64,000 nt of DNA, from contig NC_087391.1 of NCBI RefSeq assembly GCF_963675165.1, positions 1,941,001-2,005,000 on the forward strand, given 5' to 3'. Both the position numbers and the translations under genes were made by a program. Position 1 is the stretch's first letter; every line of letters starts with the position of its first letter. The stretch is from Halichondria panicea (Eukaryota > Porifera > Demospongiae > Suberitida > Halichondriidae). The notes under the pieces were generated by a model. It was not told the origin of the DNA, ran no database searches, and saw only the letters and a program-made list of their open reading frames with translations. This document shows, in pieces, positions 21,933 through 32,100 of this stretch.

Positions 21933-23979
21933 ATGAAGATTAACTTTGTATTGTTTTGGAGTGTGGCAGTCTGTGTGTGTGCAAGTTTCATCTCCGTGAG
22001 TTATATACTAGCTGTAGCATCCATAATTATATATATATATATATATAATTATGTGTATGAGTACAGGTGAGAGGTGAATTTACATTATCAGTGAATTTCA
22101 TCAACTACACCAACCCAACCGGACTGTGTGCTGACTGTGAGACTGAATTGGGAGATGTGACAAGTGCTGACCAGCTAGTACCAGTTTGCTGTGATGAGCT
22201 ACCATTCATAAACACCAATTGTGACAACATAGGAGAGGGGAGATGTGACACCAGGTTCCGTTGGACCATCAGACAATTTGGTGCTACGCTAGAGACACGA
22301 GCCCTTAGTATGCACTATCCTAACGCTTCTTCCTACTTCTTTACCAACTGTAACAACTTACACGACACTTCTTGCCCATTCAGTGAAATGAGCACAACAT
22401 TCGGTCAAGGTCCAACAGCACTACTGGGAGTAACATCCAATCCTCTGCCTGTTTCAAAAACAGATTTTACTGTGTGGATGGTATGTGGTGTTCAATCTTA
22501 TACCATTTTGATATGATTGAACTTTTTATATATAGGGACGAATCCAGTTTTTCATAGAAGCTGTGGACAGTATGCTGCCAAACATAATAGACAGTTTGTT
22601 GATTGACCTGGACAACCTCCAACTTGGAGCAGACTTAACAGAGGAGATGACGTTCACTGGATTCCACAATATATCTTACATGACCATGACTTTTAGAGTC
22701 GAGTGCTCTCCTGGTTTCTGTGGACCTGACTGTATGACCACACCTCAGAACAATCCACAAGTGGCGACATGTCAAACTGATGGCACTCTAACATGTACTG
22801 ATAATCGATTAGACCCTTCACCTTTTGTAGCCTGCAACGACTGCCTCTACAACCTGGATATTACTACTGGCTGTTCTACCTGCTTGGATGCCAACTATGA
22901 CCTAGCCACAAACTGCACCCAGTGCCTACCCAACAGAGATCCCTCTACCAATTGCTCCCAGTGTCTACCAGGCTGGGACATCACCTCGAACTGTACTTGT
23001 TGCCTACCCAACAAAGACCCAGTCACCAACTGCTCTCTCTGCCTACAACCAGACAGGTTCACTGATACAGACTGCAGTGTGTGTGCTCTACCAGGAGGGG
23101 ACCCAGCAACACTCTGTCAAACATGCTTGGATAACTTTAATCCTACCTGCACTGAGTGTGTGGCTAACTATGATCTGAACACCAAATGTTTGTCTTGTCT
23201 ACCAGGCTATGATATTAATAGTGTATGTACAATTATGCCTTCTAGGACGAAATATATCCACAAGATGTACTGCCTGCCTGTCTAGATTCACTGGAAGTAA
23301 CTGTGAACCTGGTGAGTGCTATACACAACACTATACATGTACACAGTCAACACAGAGTGTGCTTGGCATATAAACAAAAGCATCGATAACCAAAAATAAT
23401 TACACTTGCTATAGAATCTATAGAAACTTCACTAAGTGTGGGACTGGTGGGTGGTATCGCTGGAGGAGTGGGTGGAGCTTTGCTACTCATCATTCTAGTA
23501 ATGGCCATGCTCCTACTTACAGTCCGTATCAGAAAGAGTGGTAACCAAGACATCAGTACTGCCACTACTACAGGTGAGGCACTAGACACATAAACTAGCT
23601 ATGCACTTGCTATAATGACTTCATCGATGCACGCAGCAATTAGCACTGATCAACACTAGTCTGACTGCTTTAAGCTTTTTAAATCCATGCAGACAAAAAA
23701 GTTACAGAAGTCATGGAAATGAGTCAAAATCCCGTGTACATCAGTATGAGTACAGCTGAAACGCATACCACGGACCATGAACCCATACAAACACGTCCTA
23801 ACATACTCAAAGGGATTAATGCTGAGGCTAACCACACCCACCAGTATGAGACTGTGGACACACCCATTGAAATAAATCAGAACCCTGTGTACAATATTGA
23901 AGCTGACTATGAGAACAATGATCTGGGACCGACAAGAAATGAGCAGCTACCGCCGGAATACGATTATATTCAAGTGTGA
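21933..23979 (+). CDS. Delta-like (MNNL/DSL-type) single-pass receptor or ligand
   Basis: Six coding segments: 21933-21995 (signal peptide, MKINFVLFWSVAVCVCASF), 22067-22480, 22536-23220, about 23246-23311, 23415-23573 and 23693-23979, about 558 aa. The second segment begins VRGEFTLSVNFINYTNPTG, which resembles the MNNL start of Notch ligands (GxFxLxxxxFxNxxG) and is followed by several Cys. The third continues GRIQFFIEAVD and then TFRVECSPGFCGPDC, which resembles the first half of a DSL domain (YRVxCxxxYxGxxC). Its second half is not canonical. Next come about ten 13-16-residue repeats of the form CxxCLPxxDPxTN instead of EGF domains, then one TM helix (GGALLLIILVMAMLLLTV) and a tail with two QNPVY motifs and YENN. 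I infer a Notch-ligand relative at the cell surface. A frame change of one base near 23228-23240 needs either a 25-bp intron or an indel. Confidence 0.75.
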
Positions 23980-24053
23980 AACTATAATACAGCCTATTTC
24001 CTTTTATTCTTGCTACATAATTGCTAATGTGTATAAAAAAGTCTATGGTATAC

Positions 24054-24196
24054 CATATAGCGGGTAATTTTCGTTGGTGCAAATTTTCGTACAAATACTT
24101 CTTTTCGTACAGCTCGGATAGTGACGTTGAATCTATTGCGGTAAAATAATTTTGTAGTTTTAATTTTCGTATTCAATACGAAATATTCCGCTATAC
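24054..24196. mobile_element. Short MITE, TATAGCGG termini
   Basis: Left end TATAGCGGGTAATTTTCG, right end the approximate complement (CGAAATATTCCGCTATA). About 143 bp, no coding content. It lies just downstream of the Delta-like gene and may fall in its 3' UTR. Confidence 0.6.
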
Positions 24197-24416
24197 AGTG
24201 CCAATCTACACATTCCTATGACATCACATATGACATCATATCGAGTGCACTATCCTTTTATCCACGAGCATCATGTAACGGATAATTATGCTACTACAGA
24301 ACTTCCATGGCCATTCTTAGACTTTTAGCTAATCTGAAGCTATTACTCTATGATGATGATTTAGCATGGGCACAATAAACACCCATAAAAGGTCAATCAA
24401 CCACCTGCCAATACTG
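24197..24416. other. Intergenic, nothing recognised
   Basis: AT-rich sequence between two mobile elements. No frame or known motif. Confidence 0.5.
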
Positions 24417-25160
24417 GTGAACCGCAGGTGCTGATGCCTCGGTGGAGGCGCCAAAGCTTTTAAATTATGGCAATGAAGCTACAGTACTAGCAGACTATTT
24501 AAATACACACATGTACAACTATACGTTACACACGTAGAGAATGGTGGAAAAGAGTAGGAAAAGATCGACCATGATTGTTGCTAAAAAGGGTCCCAAATCC
24601 ATAATTGTTAATCGCTTTGTAGCTTTTTTATTTATCTCGCGAGCACAGCCGTCAGAAGGGGGAAGGACATCTGGTAGAAGTGGCCGCTTTTCCATGGGCC
24701 CATTTCGGAATGTTGTAGCATCAATCAGATTTCCGGTTTCTAACATTTTGGATGTGGTTTTACATAACCTGTAGAAATGCTATACAGCTAGATTTAGAAG
24801 CCTAGAAGCTAGATTAAAATATTAAGCTGCTGTTATTCGTGCCATGAAGTTAAAGTAAGAGCTTCTTCTAGTCATGTTTTCTTGGATTAAAATAATGCTT
24901 TGTTCTCAAGTTAGTACTAGAACGCGAGCTATAGTGGTAGCTGCAAGAATCATAAACCTGCAGCCATTAATAAGTATCGACTTTGAACTTTCAGCATCCT
25001 TTTCATGGTCGATCATTTTCCACTCTTTGCACCATGAAAATGTAGAATTGTAAATTGTACTGTTAGTTTAATGTTAGTCTGTTATAGTACTGTAGCTTCA
25101 TTGCCGTAAAACTTTGGCGCCTACACCGAGGCATCAACACCCGCGGTGCTTCCATTTGAT
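24417..25160. mobile_element. R1 element in fold-back form
   Basis: Both ends carry the same R1 terminus in inverted orientation. The left reads GCAGGTGCTGATGCCTCGGT...GCGCCAAAGC...GCAATGAAGCTACAGTACT, and the right is its complement ending in GAGGCATCAACACCCGCGGT. The inverted repeat runs over roughly 60-70 bp. The other four R1 copies have different left and right ends, so this is a rearranged, head-to-head version. No protein coding. Confidence 0.72.
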
Positions 25161-25555
25161 CAGAAATGGTATTATGAAGACTTAGTATTATAATCAATGC
25201 TTACGTACACATCCAATTACATAATACAGCTACATGTATGAAGTTCGACATTTCCAACTCAACCTACGGAAGTGATTACACTCACACCTTGTCATCACTA
25301 TTACTAAATGCTCAGTCCCTAACTATAGTATACCAAAAACTGAGAATGTGCAACGGAAACTCAAACTCTAATGCTGTACACAGAGTGAATGCACGTAACC
25401 ACCTTCATGCCGATGTAAAGAGTGTCCTTGTACTGTTGCCCGTGCTCCTCAAACTCAAAGGAACCGTTGTAGCCAACACTCCAGCTACCGCTATTATCAA
25501 CTGGTGGTGCATGGGGGGGGGGAGGGGAAAAGTATAAATATTGGTAAACCTTAAT
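25161..25555. other. Intergenic, nothing recognised
   Basis: An open frame at 25238-25537 has low-complexity composition and no recognisable domain, and I do not call it a gene. A poly-G run sits near 25513-25524. Confidence 0.5.
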
Positions 25556-25720
25556 GTTACTACTATCCGGGTATATTTTAGCGAATTTGTAATAACGCTA
25601 AAATCAACCTTAAACTCATACATCTTTTGAAATTATTGTGCTAATGAATTTGCTGCTATTAGTATCGTAAAACCAGAGAAAAATTTGAAACACTAAAATT
25701 ACTACCTGTCGTATAGTAAC
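25556..25720. mobile_element. 165-bp MITE with 6-bp target duplication
   Basis: Starts GTTACTACTATCCGGGTA and ends in an approximate inverse (CTACCTGTCGTATAGTAAC). It is flanked on both sides by CTTAAT (25550-25555 and 25721-25726), a direct target-site duplication. A related, larger copy is at 54738-55095. Confidence 0.8.
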
Positions 25721-25757
25721 CTTAATGTATAGTGCAAGACAGATTACTACACTGATA

Positions 25758-26092
25758 TACCATAATACCTCGATTTAAAGCGACACTTTTGAAGCCAGAG
25801 GTCACTTCGTTTGGAGGTTGAAAAATTATATTTAAGTCCTGGTCGCATATTTAAAGGGTCGCATCTAATTAGAGGTAACTTTACAGAGTCTACTTGCCTC
25901 GATTTCAGGCTGCTTAAAAACACTGATTTTCCAGTGGGCTACAATCGAGGCTAGGGAGTGGCTACATTTAGAATGCGACATTAAAAAAATAATTGTCTAC
26001 GCAGCTGTCGCTATTTTTAGAGGTCAGAAAATTGCAGAAGCTCATGGATGTCGCATATTTGGAGGGTCGCCTTAAATTGAGGTCTTACGGTA
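25758..26092. mobile_element. MITE with TACCRTAA...CCTC termini
   Basis: Left end TACCATAATACCTCGATTTA, right end its near complement (TTAAATTGAGGTCTTACGGTA), matching over about 28 bp. The interior is non-coding. Confidence 0.72.
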
Positions 26093-26573
26093 ATTATCTG
26101 ATATGTAGCTATGGTAATGAATACTACAACAATGGCACCGTACATTACAATAACTATGACCAGCTATCTTACTGTCTAAAAGATCGGAGTTGACTACTAC
26201 ACACGCTTTTCTAGTATAGAGAACAGACAGATTAAGCCACTATATAATTATATGTACAGACAGACAGCTCTTTGAAATATCATTTACAAGAAGCTCCATG
26301 CATGCATGCACCATAACCCTAAGCAAACCATATGGCTCACCTTTTCCCAGTGGAGGGTGGACATCAAAGAATAACCTTTCTTGAATGTACCAGCTAGATG
26401 GCGTATTCACCAAAGTGGGTCTCATCTCACCTATACAGTGCATGTGTGGAAAATTTATGTAACCTGACTCTGTGATAAATCACTAATTGTTCTATGCAAT
26501 TTATTGAGTAATACAACTTCCTTGCACAGTCTATAGCCGAATATAAATATACGCATTCTCAGTAAGGGGGACA
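26093..26573. other. Intergenic, nothing recognised
   Basis: AT-rich, no supported gene. Confidence 0.5.
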
Positions 26574-26640
26574 GTATAAAATAGAATGTGCCATGTAGCG
26601 TAAGTCCGACTTATGCTACATGGCACATTCTATTTTATAC
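26574..26640. repeat. 67-bp near-perfect palindrome
   Basis: Arms 26574-26606 and 26608-26640 are reverse complements over 33 bases with one mismatch (26600 against 26614, a G:U pair in RNA) around a single central C. A transcript would form an almost perfect hairpin. Confidence 0.85.
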
Positions 26641-27546
26641 AGTCTAGTTGCTATGGACGCCAGAGGGATGACAGGCAGTCCAACATAGTAGGCCGCATCC
26701 AGGTGATCTAACAAAGAGCTATACACAATTGTGTGAGAAGGACGGTATTTATATCAGGTCCAGACGGAGTCTTTGTCGCAGGGTGATGGAGTGATTGACT
26801 CTGAGGTTCTCTCTTTCTTCAGGGGATGCCATATAGAGATGGTTGCCTGGGGGTAGGTATATTACTTGCAAGGGTTGTGAACTTAGTTGTGTTGAAGTTT
26901 GACTTCGCTTGCAGATCAGCTTTCACAGAATTATTCAGGAGAGATGTTGGCTTTTTCTATGGCTTTTGCATGCAGCAGCCTTTCTAATACTAGCCGCAGC
27001 TAATACCTTCAACAACAACTTTTGGGGAAATAAATTGTAGCCAATGGTATCAACACTTCAATCTTGAGCATTTAGGTATATACAACTACCCACCTATTGT
27101 GGTATTCTACTCTCTAGACTGGATGTGCACTGTGAGAGTCACGATTATTAATTATGTCTCAGTGATCTTGCATGTGTTAGACTAGTCTGTTAGTTGTGCT
27201 GTGTTAATGCCATCCCATCACAGAATGATCAAGATTTTTTATTTTGTGCATGTGCGTTCATGTTTGCCAGTTGCACAAAAAGAGGGGAAAAATTATCCTT
27301 TTTTTGCTCCCCATTATCTTGAAAAACGTGCCTATTATTATTCTGACATAATTATACAAAAGACGTTATACGGTAGGCCATCACTGACGAGTGTCCTGGC
27401 CCCCCTGCATGATTTAAGTGCAATAAATTAATAGGACTGGTATACAAGCTGGCACAATGAAACCAATTGAAAACATAATTATGGTTTCTTAAACATGATA
27501 TCACTGATCTATAATATATACTTCCATATATAAATAATTATAGCTG
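26641..27546. other. Intergenic
   Basis: Nothing recognised up to about 27400. From about 27405 the sequence follows 19775-19903, the 3' flank of the clade-6 pseudogene. Confidence 0.5.
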
Positions 27547-28655
27547 TTAAATGATATGATTGTCAGAAGCGAGATATTTTTCAAAGGCATCTTCCACCCA
27601 CCTGTATGGAGTAGCTATATCTCTCATCTTGTACCAGCAGCTCAATTGTGCACAGACAAACTCAATGGCAGAAGTTAGCAGGATCACTTTTAGAGGGGCT
27701 GAGATCAGAGAATGCATGATCCAAAACCAGTCCGAGTCGTAAGGATCTGTTAGCTCTCTGTGATAGTCTAGACCTGAGACCACTAATGAGATATACCATT
27801 ACAACTATCGTAAGAAATGAGGCAAATCCGATTTTCTTCAAAATGGAAGGTATAATGGGCACTGCAAATGGATAAAATGAGAAACTCATAGATTGCTATA
27901 AAACCAACCACCCAGAGCGACGTTTCATAGGAGAATGACCAGATCATGACATCTGTACAATTTTGGGAAGCCAATATATCGTGGATTCAATCTTTCACAT
28001 ACAATAACTGCTGAAAAAGATAGTATGAAGTGAAAATAAAGCCGAAGGACACACTGAGAGCAAGCATTCGCAAAACATTTTCAACTTCCTCAGTCGTAAA
28101 CGGACCTCCATATCTCGATTTACCCAAGTCAATTCTAGAGGGTATAGCATCTTTGTAGTAAGTGAGAGCACTGCGATTGAGGGGAGCCGCTTTTTAGCAA
28201 ACTTAAGAACTTTGAAGGAAGGATTGAGGAAGCTTGTTTTAAAATAAGCAACTTATTCACAAGTAAAAAATCGGAGCACAACACAACACATAACGAAATT
28301 ACTGACACTAGAGACAGGATTTGCAATGGGGTGTTTCCCTCGCCTACCCAGCAGTCGGTTAGAACATAACGAGTGGATACCGTTCCCAGCATAGAGACAA
28401 GCCACAAACCATACAACGTAACTTGTCACATTAGCCGAAGATGCATCAGGCATTTGATCAAAACCTAACTGCAATGAAATTACCAAAATCATGGCTCGAC
28501 CAGCAAAACTTAATCTACATTAACAAAATTGAAGGTGGAGCATACACATGGTCTTTGGCAATGGGTGAATCGACGCAAAGTTGGAGTACAGAGGCCATTA
28601 TTGAAGCTACAAAGTCAATCAAAACACCAGCTCTCACCGTAGTAAAGTTTCCACA
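27547..28655 (-). pseudogene. Transporter pseudogene, clade 6, second copy
   Basis: Paralogue of 19904-21460. The tail (VEDAFEKYLAS), the deleted AQSP region (about 180 bp missing near 27648), the KSGSPQSQ-like remnant of the loop and the [15 protein letters not shown] region are recognisable in different frames. Similarity stops near 28655 and returns briefly at 28856-28908. It is clearly non-functional. Confidence 0.82.
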
Positions 28656-29136
28656 TCTGGCACTCGTGCATGTGTCACAACTATTACATATACATGTATG
28701 CTTTAAACAATGAAATCACAAGATCACAGATAATGATAATAATAACAAACGATGCTTTACTACATAGTATGTGCATACGTTAACTTATAAATGCCTATAT
28801 AGTACGCAGTACACTGTTCTAATGGCTGACTAAGCATGTCCTCACCTAAGTACATTCAACTGCAAGGGAAAAAGACAATAACAAAAGTCAAAGCACCACC
28901 CAAAACCTATTACAGTAAGTAGCAAATACAGTACATTAGCTATAATCTCCAGCAGCAAACCTACCATGAAAATGAAAATTTTCACGAAAAAAAAAATTTT
29001 TTGAGGATAGAGGTTCAAATGACCACACCCCTAGAGCATAGAGACTGGAAGTAAAAAATGCAAAATTTCGAAGTTGGGGCACGAAATGTTAACGCTATTT
29101 GGTATTTTACTGTACAAGCGTCAACGATTGGATAAT
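28656..29136. other. Intergenic, downstream of CCT4
   Basis: 28856-28908 matches 21547-21600, a duplication edge. A short sequence near 29000-29030 (GATAGAGGTTCAAATGACCA) recurs at 29380-29400. No gene. Confidence 0.5.
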
Positions 29137-32100
29137 TTAGGCAGGAAGTGGTGTAAAACTCACAATATCATCAATTTTCAAGATGCTCCGGACAGTCTCT
29201 GAGGCCAGCTGTATGGCTGAAGTGGACACTAACAGAGGCTGCACCACATTCTCCTCAAGAATATCAGTTATGGTGCCCTATAGGGAAACAACAACTGATA
29301 TTAAAGACATAAGGCATAATACCGTAGACACTCAAGAGCTTATATTTCGCAGATTGCTCAAACTAAACATTTTAAGATAGAGGTTCAAATGACCACAATC
29401 CTACAGTTCAATACTGGAAGCAAACAATGAGTCGAGAGGTTCAGGCCAATCCGCAAAAACCATTATTTTTTGCTTTTCGAAAATAAAGCGGCTATGCGGT
29501 ATATATCAGCCTAATAGGGTGCCCATGCAACAGTGAATTATAAGATCATAGTTTCGAGATTGAACCTGCTGGATACTTGCAGGAAAACACTCCACGTAAC
29601 GTCTCCATAGCAAGAAAAAAATTATTACACTCAGTTGAAATCAATATTTTTAGTTTAGATAGTGGCATGGCCCACACAGGTAATAAATACACCTATTGTC
29701 GCACTCTGGTGGGTAATGCACTAAAGTTCATGCAAACACCACCAGAACATTCTACAGTAGAACATTGATTATCCGGCTCTCCATATCCAGCTGGGCAATT
29801 TTCTCTACAATAGGGTCAAAGTTCAACTAATAACCAGAAAATGGATGCACTCCTTAATGCGTATGCACTTAGTGCAGACGATCACGTGCACTAAATTTGC
29901 ACTTCTGTTTATCAATTAAGTGGATGGATCAAGGTGTGGTTTATCCATTCGCATAAGGCCTGCTTTTGGAACCAAGGCATCTGGATAATCGAGGTTTGTA
30001 CTGTATACACCTCCACACTATAAACACTATAAACATGCAGTGTCACTCAATCTCACCTTCCTCACGTTGATCCCGGCCGTCTTCTCCCCATTAGCATGCC
30101 TCTTCCTGAGCTCAGTAACCACACCAATAGGGTTGAGACCAGCATTCTCTGCCAGAGTGTAGGGGATCACCTCCATTGCATCGGCAAACCCACGAACACA
30201 GTAGGCCTCCATCCCACTCAGAGTCTGAGAGTACTCCATTAGACGCAGAGCCACCTCTGTCTCAGGAGCACCCCCACCTGCAATCAGAGCCCTGCACACA
30301 AGATACGAGGAAAATCATTAGCGAGATATGGACACCCTGATCACACAGTAATTTGAATGGACATTAATAGTGGAACCTTATAGATTCTAACTATCCCAAG
30401 GGAGCCCCAAACTGTGCCAGTACAGCAAGATTCAATGTATTGCCCACATGATTGTAGACAATACTTTTATGACTCGAGAGTACTGATGAATCTCTCAAGT
30501 CTCAAACAGCAGTCTTCATCTGTTGTAGCAAGATTCAAGAAAGGCAAACCACAGTGGTCTAGATAATGCCTGCTGGATACTTGCACAGCATACCAAATAC
30601 ACACACTAATCAAACACAATTATTAGGAGTGGCTTAATAATAAAAAATACACCAATGAAAGCACCGCAGGTGCTGATGCCTCGGTGAAGATACCAAAGCT
30701 ACATAACATAAAACTACTGATAATTTTGCTGCATGCAAAAACTCACAGAGTGGGTAATGATCGACTATTATTATTGTTAAAAACGATCTATGCCAAAAGT
30801 TCAAGTCTAAAATTAATGGCTGCATTAGCAGAGCCTTGCAGCTCTCTTCTCACTCTTGCAGCTACCAATAGCTAGCGTTTTAGTGCAGAGCTAACTACTA
30901 AGTAGAGTAGCAACACTCAGTAAACAAGTTTGGCTACGTGCTCTTCTGAAAAGGCTGCAATGGCATTCCAAGTAAGCAAAACTAGGTATAACTCGAGAAC
31001 AAAGCATTATTTTGCAAATCCACGAATTAAAATCCAAGTAAACATGACTAGAAGCCTATAGAAACTCTTACTTGCACTTGATTCATCCTTGAGCAGCTGT
31101 AGCAGTCTACACAGACAGACAGACAGACACACAAACACGCTACCGTATACCTCGCTTGCGCATGCGCACCGAGGCATAACAAAGGAAGTACAGAACTGCA
31201 CCTTGTTTTGACGAGGCACCTGATGACACAGAGGGCGTCATGAATGGAGCGGCCAGCTTCTTCCAGCACAAGCTTGTTAGAACCTCGCACGCACACACTC
31301 ACAGTCTTCGCAGTAGACACCATGCCGGTGATCTAGGCACAAATTAATGAGACCACATGAAACTCATAAGAACACTAAGTAGTGTACTACCGTACCCTCA
31401 CAAAAATAAACTCATCCCCTTTGAAGTTTTTGCACAAGGGATCTTGACTCTAAAATACACGCAAACAGAACGAAGAGTTTGAGCATGCGCATGTAGTCCC
31501 ACTAAAACGAAAGTCAATAACGGGCTAGACATTTCAGACTGAGTCTACATCTTACAATCGATTCTACGACACAAGAATTTAGTTCGCATTCACACAGGAA
31601 CTGCTTTCGTCTGCAATTCCTATACATTGTTTGTACTTTACAAGTTTTCCTCATTACTCAAATAATTATACTTACCTTGACAATTTTGCTGGTTCCCATC
31701 GGAATCTCCTCGACCAAAGCGGCACTGGCAAGGTGCTCGGGGAGAAAATGGTCCAGACTGGCTACTGGTCGGCAGCCCAGGGTCTACAGAGGAAAGTACC
31801 TAACATTACCACTGTAGCCAGTAGCTTTGACTAGGAACGTCAAGAACAGGCAAGACAAGCTCTTTAACAGTATCGAACATTAATTGAAGTACATGTACAC
31901 AACTTCTCTGAAAGCTATCAATCTTCCCCTAGGCACACTCTAAACTAAAATACGTACATACTGTCCGTATGTAACTCTTAGATATACCAAGCACGGAGAT
32001 AAAGTGATGGTGACCTCCCCTCCTTTACAAAGGCACGGTATACTACTACCACTCACTCACCCTGCAGATGAACTCCACGTCTGTTCTCTCAATGTCCTGG

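Noticed and set aside
23221-23245. 25-bp intron in the Delta-like gene
   Set aside because: It has GT-AG ends and restores frame, but it is below normal spliceosomal size and would remove bases that continue the CxxC repeat. A one-base indel explains the data better. Kept only as an alternative.
24541-24774. 77-codon open frame on the plus strand
   Set aside because: Entirely inside the fold-back R1 element with no recognisable domain.
28656-29136. A separate tiny last exon of CCT4
   Set aside because: After DDI the sequence GTGAGT looks like a donor, but no downstream acceptor with a short VNTR-like end could be identified. Direct read-through gives a stop within eight codons and a normal total length.
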